A DNA stretch of 64,000 bases from Coenobita brevimanus (Eukaryota > Arthropoda > Malacostraca > Decapoda > Coenobitidae), in the NCBI GenBank assembly GCA_032717465.1, contig CM064664.1, positions 2,872,969 through 2,936,968 of the forward strand. The letters are read 5' to 3'. The notes below the pieces were generated by a model. That model had not been told where the DNA came from, made no database searches, and saw only the letters and a program-made list of their open reading frames with translations. Made by a program: the position numbers and the translations under genes. The stretch's first letter is position 1. Each line of letters starts with the position of its first letter. Shown piece after piece: positions 1 through 50,565 of the stretch.

Positions 1-14
1 ATGAGGTCGCCAAT

Positions 15-1062
15 TGTCACGGTTTTTTTTTTTTATATCACGGTACTTTTAAAATATATGGTTAAATGTTATTTAAATTGATAATAATATTCAATAATAT
101 TGAAGAGCAGAGACAATGATTGTCTTGCTACATCAAGCAACGATTACTTTACGCTGGCTTAGCACGATTCTCTGAGAACGAGAATTTATAAACTTCCTCA
201 ACAGTACACAGCAGAGACTAATTACTCACAATTGCTGAATTACTGTACTGTTAGCCTCTGGAGAAAGTTACATTACCCCTGACAATAAATAACTAATACT
301 AATAATAATAACATCAGGTTCTTGCTGATGCATTAACTCCTGGCACAACGGATTTTAAGTTAATACAACAAGACTGGTCTAAGTACCAGTTATGAATAGT
401 AAATGTTTATGCAAGCTAGGAGCTATATGGAAAATAAGCTTAATTTGGATTAAATGAAACAAGAGTTTACTTACATTAAGCTCAAGAAAGGAACTGTTAA
501 ATTTATTAATCACAAAAAATAAATTTAACGTTACAATTCAAATCAATTAAATGAGACGCACTCACTCACTCTCACAAAAGCTAAATACTTACGTCTAGGG
601 AAAAACACCTTAACTAAGCTCTTAAAACTACAAAATACACAAAAGAAATACCAGTCGATGAATGCTATGTATCACCACTAAGGTGGGAGTACTGGGATTA
701 CTGAACTAGTGGAGCTTGGGGTGCTAGCTGACCTCTCCACTTCTGAGCACAGAACCTTTCTCCGTCACAGCAAACACAAGACTGAATTCAAATAATGTAT
801 AGGCAGGACGCACAAGCTACCAGAAGAAGGTGTGGCTAACGGTTTAAGCGAGCAGAGGCGAACGATAAAGAAACAATTGTATCGCTCAGTAGCGCACTTA
901 GTGACGTGCATTAAATCGGTCACTTCTGAAAGTGATGAATGTTTTGAAAAGTATACTCCGAAATGGAGGGAGAAACGGTTAGCTGAGCGATACACAGTGA
1001 GTTTTCCACTAACAGTTCGTGGCTTCTCACAAAACGGAAATGTCGCGAATTGATTCGTGACA
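15..1062 (-). repeat. 5' LTR of a Gypsy-type element, internal region off the left edge
   Basis: On the minus strand this stretch begins TGTCACGAATC and ends GTGACA, the same terminal bases as the LTRs at 12875-14003 and 19446-20568. Its interior matches them too, for example around 320-420 versus 13640-13740. Positions 1-14 read on the minus strand as a primer-binding-site-like TTGGCGACCTCAT, which matches the sequence just after the 5' LTR at 14004. So this is the 5' LTR of a further copy whose internal part lies to the left of the window. Confidence 0.8.
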
Positions 1063-2480
1063 ACAATATTATTTTATTAACTGAGGAAAATTATTAGAGA
1101 TGATTTAATAATTCCGTATAAACTTGACATTATATAGACGTCATATTAATTTTTCAACCTTACTTATTCCCACGTAAATGTTAGTGCATGCAATGTATAA
1201 CCTTATATGGCCTTGTATAGCCATGTATAATCCTAGGAGACCTATGTGGTAGGATGCATGCCCATATTGCTGAGCTATGCAGCGCCATCATCATAACAGC
1301 TGCTGATTTTGTGTCTTTGAAACTAGGGGAGTGTGGGAGTGTACCGGTTCCTCGGCAGTTGGATTCTAGTTCTCACCACCTGTACATATTCTGTCCCTGA
1401 ATAAACCCGTGAAAACAGAAAGGACTTTATACCTACACTTCTCGACAACCTATCCGTATCAATATTTATATATTCCAGGTAGCACAAGTTAGAGGGAATA
1501 TTTTGTTTTTTCGACCGAATTGTGGGATATCTTAACAGTTACGGTTATCTGCTTAAGTGGAGTGTAATATCAGATGTTTAGGGAATTTTTTCTGAACCAC
1601 TCCCTGTCAGGGCTAAGTAGATGGGCTTCCATTTCCAGCTCCTTACTCTCACTGGATGCTGCTGAAAGCATAACCTGCTCCTGTGCCATCATGGCAGCAA
1701 CCACTGATTCAGTGCCGGCTGTGTGCAGGACGCAAGCTAGCTACATCCACCCTCACCCTTGACGTGTCACTGTCACCCTGTCCTGTCGCTACAGGTCTTT
1801 TGATTTTATTGAAATGATGAATGAAATGATGAATTGGGAGGTGAGCATAGAAATGGACTTCGATAATTGCTGGATCTAGTGGGATGGTGACGATGCACAG
1901 TCGTTACCACCACATGACTTGGCGCTTCTCAGTCTGTGATAGTGGCCTGACGAGTCACGAGGACCATCTACTGATAAGGTTCAGGAGTCTGGTGGAAGCT
2001 CCGTTTGTCATATCCTACTTTCCGTGTTACTCCACTCATGCATTTTTCGTTTGGGGTTTATTCCCGTAGTCTTAACCCATGCAAGGGTAATCAACAAGGC
2101 AGTGGGTTAGGGAACACTTAATCTGATCATTTACTAATGGCCTATCCTGCATGGGTAACCCTGTCATACTGCCTGGTAGGGGGATTTTCCCCATCTGGTG
2201 TTGCCCACAAAATTTAGGGGATATGTACTACATACACACACACACACACACGCACAGAGGGAGTCATCAGATGCAGACGTCTGACATCGGCGCTCCGTAC
2301 CAAACCAACACAGCCAGTGGCATTACCTAAATTAGTATCTTTGTATGAGTCAAGCTCTGTACCAGGTTAGACTAAATGATTTTTCATCATTAAAAGAAAA
2401 AAAAAAAAAAATTTTAAACAAGACTTGTTCAAACAGAAAAGAGAACCACGACGAAAAAAATGCGCTGAGTCAGCTGGGTT
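1063..2480. other. No recognisable gene; low-complexity tract and unassigned repeat
   Basis: I see no coding region here. There is a short (AC)n tract near 2235-2255 and a poly-A tract near 2397-2412. The part near 1320-1410, with AATAAA at about 1400, looks like a retroelement end but I cannot assign it. Confidence 0.4.
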
Positions 2481-2554
2481 TGTTTAGACTACAGCAATGC
2501 GGGGAAAGTGTCCATGCTCTGTAAGTACATACTCTGTTCTTTTAGTATTGCAAA

Positions 2555-3521
2555 ATGGATACATACTTTAGTAAAACAAATTTGGAAAAGAAAAGGGATA
2601 AAAGTAAAAAGCAAAATGACGATTTCTACCAAGAACTGGTTGAAGTGGAGACTCACAATAGACTGGTTGAACGTGTACACAAACTAGAAATGGCTTTCAA
2701 AAATGAAATTGATGAAATAAAGAAGCAAATGCACTTGCAAAAGGAAGAGATAGAAAAACTAGGAAGGGAGGCCAATAAGAAAGACACAACCATCAGTGAA
2801 CTAACAGTGGAATTGAGTACGCTTAGGAAGAAAGTGAGTGAAATGGCAAGTACAGTAGTCAATCACGAGAGTGTTATGGAAGAGTTCAAAAATGACACAG
2901 AGACAATTAGGCAAGCAAGCAGTCTTATGGACCAGAGCAGTGATATTGAGAAGATAACACAGGTGAATGAAGCTGTGCAAAGCTACAAAAATGATGTAGA
3001 AACCACGTATGCTGAAATGGTGAAAGTAAAAAAAGACTTAGAAACAAGGGTAGAGGAAAAAAGCATTAAAAAAGGAAGTGAAAAGAATAATCCAAAACAA
3101 TCCTAAGTTAGTCAGAGATTTAGTAGAGATAAACAAATCTATAGTAATCAATGGTATAGAAGAGGAAGAAATAAAAAACAAGATCACAAGAGACAAAAAG
3201 GAGATGGCAAATGAAATGAGCTTACTGAAAGAAGTATCAGAGGAAATCTGTAGGAAAGACATAGAGGAACACAAAAGGTTAGGGAAATACGAGAAAAGCA
3301 AGACAAGACCTCTAAAGGTGACTTTCCAGAGTGTAAACACTGTGGAAGAGATACTAAAAAATGCAAAGAATCTTATGGAAAAAGAGGAGTTCAAAAATGT
3401 ATGGATAAAAAGATGCCTAACACAAGAGGAACTGGAATTACTGAAAGAGAAAAGGGAGGAAGCAAAAACAAAAAATGAGGGAAGATCAGAGGAGGAGAAG
3501 AAGAATTTTTTTACAAAATAA
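2555..3521 (+). pseudogene. LINE ORF1 protein, frameshifted
   Basis: The first frame (2555-3106) starts MDTYFSKTNLEKK and is a long, charged heptad-repeat coiled coil, as in many LINE ORF1 proteins that multimerise on element RNA. The frame then shifts near 3075. The second part (to 3521) holds the conserved ORF1 C-terminal region, with KSIVINGIEEE, RRLGKYE-like and RCLTQEE blocks. A further shift near 3505 separates it from the endonuclease. I see no CCHC zinc knuckle. The start at 2555 is the first ATG of the open frame and is preceded by about 65 bases of apparent 5' UTR. It is not translatable as one protein. Confidence 0.7.
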
Positions 3522-3609
3522 TAGGATTGCAGGTACGAAAGTGGTACACAAACAGGATGGAAGAAAAAGGAGGAAGGTAGTAGAACCATGTCATGACAAG
3601 TATATAAAC

Positions 3610-6456
3610 AAAATGATACAGTTGATGTACTCAAATGTGGACGGAATGGTATCAAAATTACTAGAGATGAATGATTATGTCAGAGAAAATGAACCACAAA
3701 TAATATGCCTCACTGAAACAAAATTAACACCAAGGATATCCAATGACATACTAAACTTAGAGGAATACAATATATGGAGAAGAGACAGAAATTTAAAAAA
3801 AGGAGGAGGAATTATAATATTAACTAAGAAAAATCTAAAAGTCAAGGAAATAAACCTAGATATACCATCATAAGTAGAACTGATTGCAGTAGAGATCAAC
3901 ACATCTGAAGGTAAAATAATTGTAGCCAATTTGTACATGCCACCCAGATCAAACACATGGGAAAGAGACGAATATGAGGACCTGGCAGAGAGTACAATTC
4001 AAAGTATAAGATCATTACTACATAAAATGGAAGAGAAATCGGAAAGAATTATACTAACTGGGGATTTCAATACATATATAACTTGGAATACTCTAGATAT
4101 AATTAGCCAAGAAAGCTGTTGGGACCAAAAGCTCCTGGACCTAGTACAAGAGTTTTTCCTAACGCAACATGTGAGGGAAACCGCCAGAAAAAGAGGACTT
4201 GATGTACCTTCAGTGCTAGATCTAATATTTACTAGGCAAGAAAATTATATTGACAGTTTAATATATCACCCTCCACTCGGCAAAAGCGATCATGCAGTAC
4301 TAAATTATAACTTCAGGATAGCATATGACATAGTAAACAGCAATGACAGTTACAAAAAGAGCCTAAACTATGAAAAGGGAAATTATCAAGACCTAAAGAA
4401 GTATTTCTTAGAAGTTGATTGGGAAAATGAGCTTAGAGGACAAGATTTAAATGCTGTATATAAAAAATTATGTGAATTTTATGAAATAGGAGTCCAGAAG
4501 TACATCCCACAGCACAAAGAAGCAGATAAGAAAATACAGAAATGGTTCAATACAGAATATAAAAAATCAAAAGAAAGAAGAGATTTGTTGTGGAATAGAT
4601 ACAGAAGACACAACAGTGAAAGGGCGTATAATAATTACAAACAGGCAAGAAACGACTATACAAGAATAAGGAGGGAAGCCCAAAAACAGTTTGAGGAGGA
4701 TATAATAAATAAAAGTAGTGATCAACCAAAGCTGTTTTACAGCTATATCAGAAGCAAAACCAAAGTAAAAGATATAATACAATCCATTACGGACGAGGGA
4801 ATCACTTATACACAAGAGAAAGATATTTGTGAAGCACTAAATAAGAATTTCCAATTTGTTTTTACAGAAGAAAAAAATTTTGAGAGGGACTATGTGGAAC
4901 ACGCATGTCCACACATACTACCAAATATACAAATAGCAGAAAAAGTAATACAGGAGGAGTTAAGTAGATTAGACAGAGGAAAAGCAAGTGGTCCTGATGA
5001 AATTTCATGTTGGGTATTACGAGAATGTGCAAAGGAGTTAAGTAAACCATTATTTTTAATTTTCAAGAAATCCTTGAGTCAAGGTAAACTACCTGATATT
5101 TGGAAAAAAGCAAATATTGTCCCCTTATTCAAGAAAGGAAATAGACAAAATCCACTCAACTACCGACCAGTATCACTGACCAGTGTTGTAAGCAAGGTAT
5201 TAGAAAAGCTTATAAGAAAAGCTTGGGTAAATCATCTAGAAGAACACAGTATGATAACAGAAAGACAGTTTGGTTTCAGAAAAGGAAAATCATGTGTTAC
5301 TAATCTGTCGAGCTACTATGACAGAGTAACAAACACAATACAGGAAAGGGAAGGATGGGTGGACAGTATCTATTTAGATTTCAAGAAAGCTTTTGACACA
5401 GTGCCACACCAAACACTTTTATGGAAACTGTACCATCAAGGAGGAATTCGAGGCATGCTGTTTTGTTGGATGCAAGACTTTCTCATAAAAAGAGAAATGA
5501 GGAGTACTAAGAGGAAACTACTCATCATGGAAAGAAGTGACTAGTGGAGTACCACAGGGTTCAGTGCTGGCACCAATCATGTTTTTGGTGTATATAAATA
5601 ATATAAACAGTAACACTGGAAATGAGAGCTATCTGAATATGTTTGCAGATGATGCAAAAATACAAAGGAGAATTACTAGCACAGACTCTTGTGGGGAGCT
5701 ACAAGAAGAATTAAATAAACTTCATGAATGGAGTAGTACATGGCAAATGGAATTCAATGTGGACAAGTGTCATGTAATCAAGTTTGGTAAAAATGGAAAA
5801 AGACCTGATTGGGATTATAAGTTAGGAAATAAAACCCTATACACATCAGAAAGGAAGACCTAGGTGTGATTATCAACAACAGACTATCTCCGGCCGACCA
5901 CATCAGCGAGAAGGTACGGAACATGTATACACTGCTTGCAAATATGAGAATAGCATTCACATACATAAATGAAGACATGCTAAGAAGGATAATAACATCA
6001 TTCATTAGACCAACCCTGGAATATGCATCAGTATTCTGGAGTCCTCATCTCAAAAAGCATATAGACAAGATTGACAAAGTTCAAAGGGCCGCTACAAGAT
6101 GGATACCAAGCTTAAGGGACCTAAGCTACGAAGAAAGACTAAATAAACTGAATCTACCAACTTTACAGGAGAGAAGGAAAAGAGGTGACATGATAATGCT
6201 AAATAAGTGCATATCAGGGAGGGAGAAAATAGACATAAATGATTACTTAACATATGGAGAAGCATCAGCAAGAGGACACTGCAAAAAACTGCATAAGAAG
6301 AGAGGTGATAAAGACATAAGGAAATTCAGTTTCCCAAACAGAGCAATTGATCAATGGAATGCACTACCGAATGAAATAGTATGTGCCAAAACAATTCACA
6401 AATTTAAGGATATGTACGATAAATATGGTTTAAGACACGGGACAGTACGAACTTGA
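3610..6456 (+). pseudogene. LINE ORF2: endonuclease and reverse transcriptase
   Basis: The endonuclease runs from IQLMYSNVDGM through the TETKL motif near 3710, the GDFN motif near 4060 and SDHAVL near 4288. The RT follows with KASGPDEI, YRPVSLTS, QFGFRKGKS, YLDFKKAFD and FADD. The C-terminal part holds FIRPTLEYAS and ends FKDMYDKYGLRHGTVRT then stop at 6456. Breaks: TAA at 3871, a frame change near 5510-5540 and a second near 5850-5865. The catalytic motifs all survive, so decay looks recent. The element would have copied itself by target-primed reverse transcription. Confidence 0.85.
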
Positions 6457-6506
6457 CTCATTCCTGTAAAGGTACAATTAGGTAAGAACAATTAGGTAAG
6501 GTAAGA

Positions 6507-6651
<145 letters not shown>

Positions 6652-6659
6652 CTAACCTA

Positions 6660-7195
6660 ATTATTCTTACCTAATTGTATCTTTACAGGAATGAGTCAAG
6701 CTCGTACTGTCCCTTGCATTAAACCATTTTTATCATACATATCCTTAAGTTTGTGAATAGTTTTGGCACACACTACTTCTTTCGGTAGTGCATGCCACTG
6801 ATCAATTGCCCTGTTTGGGAAAATGAATTTTCTTACGTCTTTATCGTTTCCCTTTTTATGTATTTTTTTTGCAGTGTCCTCTTGCTGATGCTTCCCCATA
6901 GGCTATATATTCATTTACATCTATTTTCACTTCCCCTGAGATGCTTTTATATAGTATAATCATGTCTCCTCTTTTCCTTCTCCCCTGTAGTGTTGGTAGA
7001 TTCAGTTTTTCTAATCTTTCTTCATAGCTTATATCCTTTAAGCATGGTATCCATCTTGTAGCTGCCCCTTGAACTTGTTCAATCTTATCTATGTGTTTTT
7101 TGAGGTGAAGAATCCATAATATTGATGCATACTCCAGGGTTGGTCTGATGAATGATGTTATTATCTTTCTCAACATGTGTTCATTTATGTGAATG
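6660..7195 (-). mobile_element. Second CR1-like LINE copy, 5'-truncated, inverted
   Basis: Read on the minus strand this encodes HINEHMLRKIITSFIRPTLEYAS and runs, after one frame change near 6880, to KLKDMYDKNGLMQGTVRA then stop at 6696. It is clearly the same C-terminal RT region as at 5965-6456. The 3' tail (TTAGGTAAG-type repeats) faces the tail of the first copy. The 5' end is truncated at about 7195 beside a (GT)n tract at 7203-7241. Confidence 0.9.
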
Positions 7196-7196
7196 C

Positions 7197-7245
<49 letters not shown>

Positions 7246-7524
7246 CTCAAAAGGAATATGAAAGGCACAATTCTCGTAACAAACATTTACTTTAAAAAAC
7301 AAATTTCAAGCTTAAGTGGAATAACAATCATCCTTAGGTGCCATGAAAGATATATGTTTCAATAGATACTTTTCACATATTAGAGGCAACTCAGATAAAG
7401 TATATATAATACGTATCCAATGGAACAGTGGTGCATTACTGAAGCAGACGCGAGTAAAGGAGTTCCAGGCAGAATACAGGAAGACTGATCACACAGCCTC
7501 CTGCCAGCACCACCAGAGTACCCT

Positions 7525-7950
7525 GTGGAAATATATATATATAGTTACAGCAAGAATTATCATGGCATAACCTTACTAAGTGTGGTAGGGATGTTATATG
7601 AAAGAATTATTATAGAAAATGTAACAGAGATATCAGAAGTCCTAATTGGTGATGAACAGAGTGGCTTTAGGAGTGGCAAAGGATGTGTGGATCAAATATT
7701 TGTAGTCCGACTGGTAGTTGAAAAGGCGTGTGAGAAGGACTACTGAGCGTTATGGCATTCATGGGTCTGGAAAAAGCATACGACATAGTAGACAGAGACT
7801 GATTTTGGAAGGTTTTGCACATGTGCTGTGTAGATCGTAAGCTGCTAGATGCCGTCAAGAGTTTTCATGATGTTAGAGAAGCATGTGTAAGGGTAAATGA
7901 TCATGCGACAAGGTTGTGTGATGTCCCCATGGTTGTTCAATATTGATAAG
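7525..7950 (+). mobile_element. LINE reverse transcriptase fragment, decayed
   Basis: The text YHGITLLSVVG, EQSGFRSGKGC and VDQIFVVR is the central RT region. After frame changes, near 7750-7950, pieces such as GLEKAYD and KLLDAVKSF and the block RQGCVMSPWLFN follow. The motifs resemble the family that also gives the NARVLG and [12 protein letters not shown] fragment at 35918-37060. Several stops and shifts are present, and the catalytic YADD/FADD region is missing because the fragment stops near 7950. Confidence 0.75.
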
Positions 7951-8118
7951 AGGCGAGATTTGGTAGTTGGGTGGTCTAGAAGTTTCTCACTGATTCCCGA
8001 TGTTTAGGGTAGTTCAGGCGAAGAGTATAGAGAAAGATAAGAGGGGACAGTCGCACTATCCCCGTGTAACTCTTGGTGACAGTGGCGCCCCAAGTGGCGG
8101 GCGCAGAAGGTAAACATG

Positions 8119-8612
8119 ATGCCGGGCAGTTAGTTCTATACTGCTATTCACTGCAAAAATTCTAGGCTGAAAAGACCGGGATTATCTTTTTTTCGATTCC
8201 CAAAGGACAAGGAAAGGTGAGCGATATATTGACAATCGCATCTTAACTAAATTCACGCTGATGAAATTATCAGAAATATTGATCTGGTTGGTTAGTCTCT
8301 CATAGTTGCCTTGGTATTTAATTCACCGTGACGTATCTAGACACTACAAGTGGTTACTGAGCGTTGTTCTAGGGTATCAGGCTCTTCTTATGTTGCTTAT
8401 GCTATGTAATTTCTCGGTGTTTTATTTATAAACTACTATGGTTACTGTGTGTTTTAAACTTAGAGGTCAAGGAGATGGGTCCAGAATTCGAGGAGGGCAG
8501 ATCTCCTGGGAAGAACATCCAAGTCTCTGTTTAGAAGTTGTGTTTTTTGTGCTTAGCACTTCGAAGACAACCAGTTCACGAACTCGGACATAAAAAAGTG
8601 AAAATACGGTTC
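8119..8612 (+). pseudogene. THAP zinc-finger domain relic with its intron
   Basis: Exon 1 (8119-8216) starts MPGS and, after a stop at codon 5, continues as YTAIHCKN, RPGLSFFRFPKDKER. It is followed by a good donor (AAAG|GTGAGC). Exon 2 begins after TAG at 8461-8463 and, one frame over, gives RRWVQNSRRADLLGR and HFEDNQF. This is the order of a THAP DNA-binding domain (C2CH: the conserved Trp and the HF-x4-F box are visible). The first Cys is lost, stops interrupt both exons and the frame slips between them. THAP domains occur in P-element-like transposases and host regulators; which this was cannot be told. Confidence 0.65.

Positions 8613-8618
<6 letters not shown>

Positions 8619-8680
<62 letters not shown>
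8619..8680. repeat. (AT)n microsatellite
   Basis: About 31 uninterrupted AT units directly after the THAP relic. Confidence 0.97.
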
Positions 8681-8682
<2 letters not shown>

Positions 8683-8699
8683 GATAGATGAAACTCATT

Positions 8700-9420
8700 C
8701 AAAGACGTTATAAGCGAATTGATAATATTGCGGCATTACTGTTAGACTAGGCATTTTTGCATTTGGGTGGTATCCTCTTTATGAACCTCGTGTTGCTGTT
8801 CTTCTCATCAACTTCATGATATCTTCGATCTTTCCAGTCCTGATGAGGTAATCCACATGTGATTTCCCATTTTCATGTTTGTGTCCTCATATCAGACCCT
8901 GTTTCATACTACCGACATGTTCTGAGCATACATGGCTATGGCAACTGGACTGCCTTGAACTGTTCCTTCCGCAGAATGAATAACTCTCTTTCCTCAGCAC
9001 CACAGTAGTTTATATATGGATTTGATGGCTGATTGCATGTACTCTCCAGCTACCGGGCAAAAGGAAAACATTTAATCTTGATGTAACGAAGCATCGCCTC
9101 TGCTGATAGGGTTGAAAGGTATCTACAATAAGTATAGTGTCACAATTTTTGTCGCTTACGAAAATTTTGTTTATTGTGTGCACTGCTGCTTCTACATCTG
9201 CATTATGACCGGCACAAAAGTAGGTTATTGGTGACTTTCTTTATAACATCTTTAGATTGCCAGTAATTTATTTTCCAGTTATTCTTCGAAGCACTTTGCC
9301 AATCCCAAATGGTCTCACTCTAATATTTTTCGTTGAGGGAACAAGTCTGGAAGTAATGAGTGTATCGATGTTGTAAGCTGATGTTGCGGGCTATCGTGCA
9401 AGCTTAGTTCTATCATTATA
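8700..9420 (-). mobile_element. Reverse-transcriptase relic of an uncommon family
   Basis: On the minus strand, with frame slips, I read SRLVPSTKNIRVRPFGIGKV, then LRRITGK, CAGHNADVEAAVHTINKIF, DTILIVD, NPISRGDA and AEGTVQGSPVAIAMYAQ. These match block by block a reverse-transcriptase family frequent in cnidarians and molluscs, where the usual text is RPIGVGEVLRRI, CAGxxAGxEAAIHAM, LLVDASNAFN and EGTTQGDPLAM. The DA of the first catalytic block is changed here and no YADD-type box is recognisable. ORFs further upstream (to about 9850) could belong to it but are not recognisable. Confidence 0.6.
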
Positions 9421-10049
9421 AGGACACTCTGCAAAGTCCTCGTAGTAGTTGCTGTTGATTCAGACTCTCTATCCTTTTCACTGAAGCCTGATGGTGCAGT
9501 TCCTTATTGTGTGTGTAGCGATTTCTACCACACCATCTCAAAGATGGTTGGGTTCGGTGGTGCGTATTTCCGTCTGACTTGGTTCCAACACATGCAGGTT
9601 TGGTGCTTCACCTTTAGTTCTGCAGTGTTTTGTCATTCAGTTGGGGTAAACCATTAATGTCTTGGTTGAAAATGACCTGGTACCCTGGGACATAGTTCCC
9701 TTTCTCATCGTATCAGCAAACCGCTCAACTTCAACAGCATCGCTGTCTTTTGGACTTAAATTTTTGACCCCCACTTGCACTATTTTTGCCTCCTCTAAAA
9801 CAAGGTCAACTCTTCCCCTGTGATGACAGTTCCATTCTCCTTGCAAGTGTCTTGGTTTTCAGTCTGACTCTGTAGCTTGGCTGGTTTTTGTTAAGAAACA
9901 GATGTGGTATGGTAGCCCACACTTTGATAACCAATAAGGGTTAAAATGGATAAGGACTAGTCAGATATCAACTGAGTCATTTGGTCACTCATTAAAAGCC
10001 GAAGCCTAAGACACAGATGCAGACAAGACACAGAAGCAGAAAAAGCAGA

Positions 10050-10075
10050 AAATAATAATAATAATAATAATAATA

Positions 10076-10118
<43 letters not shown>

Positions 10119-10119
10119 G
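10050..10119. repeat. (AAT)n microsatellite
   Basis: About 23 AAT/ATA triplets with one AGT interruption near 10078. Confidence 0.95.
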
Positions 10120-10364
10120 GGACACTTTCATTTATATACCTATTGTGTCATGAAACATATATTATAACATATATACATATTACCTATTTCCGAGTATCTA
10201 GAGAAATCCAGCTACAGAAGAGAAAACCAACTATATTCATTGTTCTACCATTCAGTTCCTTAGGAGTTATTCCCGAGTCAGCCTTTATGGCAAACATTGT
10301 ATAGATTTGGATTCCTTATCTTAAATTCATAACTGCTATAGATGACACTGGATGTAAAATTTAC

Positions 10365-48973
<38,609 letters not shown>

Positions 48974-49193
48974 TATCAGGTTATCTGAAGAAATGTTAAT
49001 TTTTGGATAATATTTAACCTCTTTAGTGTAGCAGCTTCTACTAATACTACATTTTTTTAATGAATCCGACTCTGGGTAAAGGCTCCACAACCTGTTCCCA
49101 AGGTCCAGTAGTCCTACATACCATACATCTGCACATGTCACCACTTCGGCACAAACATCCCCCGTCCATAATAAATGCATGCTAGGGCTGTCT

Positions 49194-49386
49194 TATACAG
49201 GACTGGTGTATTGGTATTAGCTGGGGTATTTTTACGTGTTAGTTGGTCTTATGGTATATCGGTAGGGTCTGTTTGATGAAATCCACATCCTTAAACTGTT
49301 CCCTGCCCCAGAGGGGATTTGGACCTGGGTCCATTAGGACTGCAGCCTACCTCTCTGCCGTTTCAGCCACCACCTCCCCCTGTGAA
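49194..49386 (-). mobile_element. tRNA-derived SINE (family A), inverted copy
   Basis: On the minus strand it starts AGGGGGAGGTGGTGGCTGAA and carries GGCTGCAGTCCTAATGGACC, a degenerate B box and AATACACCAGTCCTGTATAA. It matches 16418-16640 closely. It lies just upstream of IR exon 1. Confidence 0.85.
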
Positions 49387-49629
49387 TGAAAATATGTAAA
49401 TAAAATTTTTGTGTAAATAGCTGCATCAATTGACACCAGTAATAACTTTTCCTGTCTTCGCAATTATAATCATACGCTATTGTAATATTGTACGTGCGCA
49501 GCCCTCCTCATACCAGTGTGTGGGGAGTGTAAATATGTATGAATGTTTATGGCAAGCTTTAGTTCTCAGTATCGTTGTATATTGCAGGACATTATTATGC
49601 GGCATACTGTACCCTATGCATTACGAAAT

Positions 49630-49728
49630 AAAGTGCATTAATTACTACTACTACTACTGGTACTACTAGTATGATTGCCATTGTATTATTATTATTATTA
49701 TTATTATTATTGTTACTACTACTACTAC

Positions 49729-49760
<32 letters not shown>
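49630..49760. repeat. (TAC)n/(ATT)n trinucleotide tract
   Basis: Alternating runs of TAC and TTA triplets. Confidence 0.9.
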
Positions 49761-49762
<2 letters not shown>

Positions 49763-50109
49763 TCCAGATACTTTATTCAACATACAGTAGGTGTGACGTC
49801 TCACATTGATGGTTAAACAGACATAGCAATTGCCAGCCTCAGTACGGAGTGTCTCCTGAATTAAGCAGAACCGTGTGGAGACAGAAAGAAAAGACAAATG
49901 TCAAAATCCATCATCTAGCTGAAGCAGTTGATTTCTTCAGTACGGTGACATGTTGGAGTTACAATGCCAGACGCAGAGAACAAGTCACAGGCAAAGTGTT
50001 GAATAAATCCAGGGTGGTTACTTTGCATTTGGCGTTTTAACTCCAAGCTGTTACACTATACACTATTTCTCTATCGACAGTGATGTGTATCTGGTTTATT
50101 ATTATTACT

Positions 50110-50381
50110 GTTTGGTGCTGGAGAGGGATGCTTTCTCGCGGTGGCACCAGGGTAACAGGTCGGCTCCATTGCCCTGATAATCAAACGTTCCACACCTCCC
50201 TCTCTTTCCCACGAGATGAGGATGGTTGTCTGCAGGAAGGCAACTTCAGCCTGCAGTCCATCGGGGTCACATTCATATGAGCGTGGAGTTGCAACTACTA
50301 TTACTGCTGCGACAGGCGTTATTGCTACTACTGCAACCACCACCACCATTACTAGTACTTCTGCCACCACTGCTACTACTA

Positions 50382-50419
<38 letters not shown>

Positions 50420-50565
50420 ACAGCTACTACTACTACTAACAATACAACACTACTGCTACTACTACCACCATCACCACTACTACTAGTACTACCACCATCA
50501 CCACTACTACTAGTACTACCACCACGACCACCACTTCTGCTATTACTATTACTACTGCTACTGTA
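50110..50565 (+). repeat. Dispersed repeat C, copy 3, with (ACT)n-rich tail
   Basis: The head GAGAGGGATGCTTTCTCGCG and the body CTGCAGTCCATCGGGGTCAC match the two other copies. The 3' end runs into a 270-bp ACT/GCT/ACC triplet tract. Confidence 0.6.

Larger units (their letters stand above)
2490..6490 (+). mobile_element. CR1-like non-LTR retrotransposon, near full length, degenerate
   Basis: The element holds, in order, a coiled-coil ORF1, an AP endonuclease, a reverse transcriptase and a conserved C-terminal region. It ends near 6470-6500 in short repeats of ATTAGGTAAG, as CR1-type elements often do. The coding frame is broken by at least four frameshifts and one in-frame TAA at 3871-3873. 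The RT active site reads FADD near 5645-5656. The style (FKKAFDTVP, SGVPQGSVLAP, WKMEFN-like) is that of CR1-clade elements common in arthropods and other invertebrates. The clade is an inference; the domain order is visible. A second copy lies inverted at 6660-7195. Confidence 0.85.

Noticed and set aside
1574..1762. Plus-strand frame and an antisense Glu/Ser-rich frame
   Set aside because: Both are open but short, with no recognisable family and no splice or start evidence.
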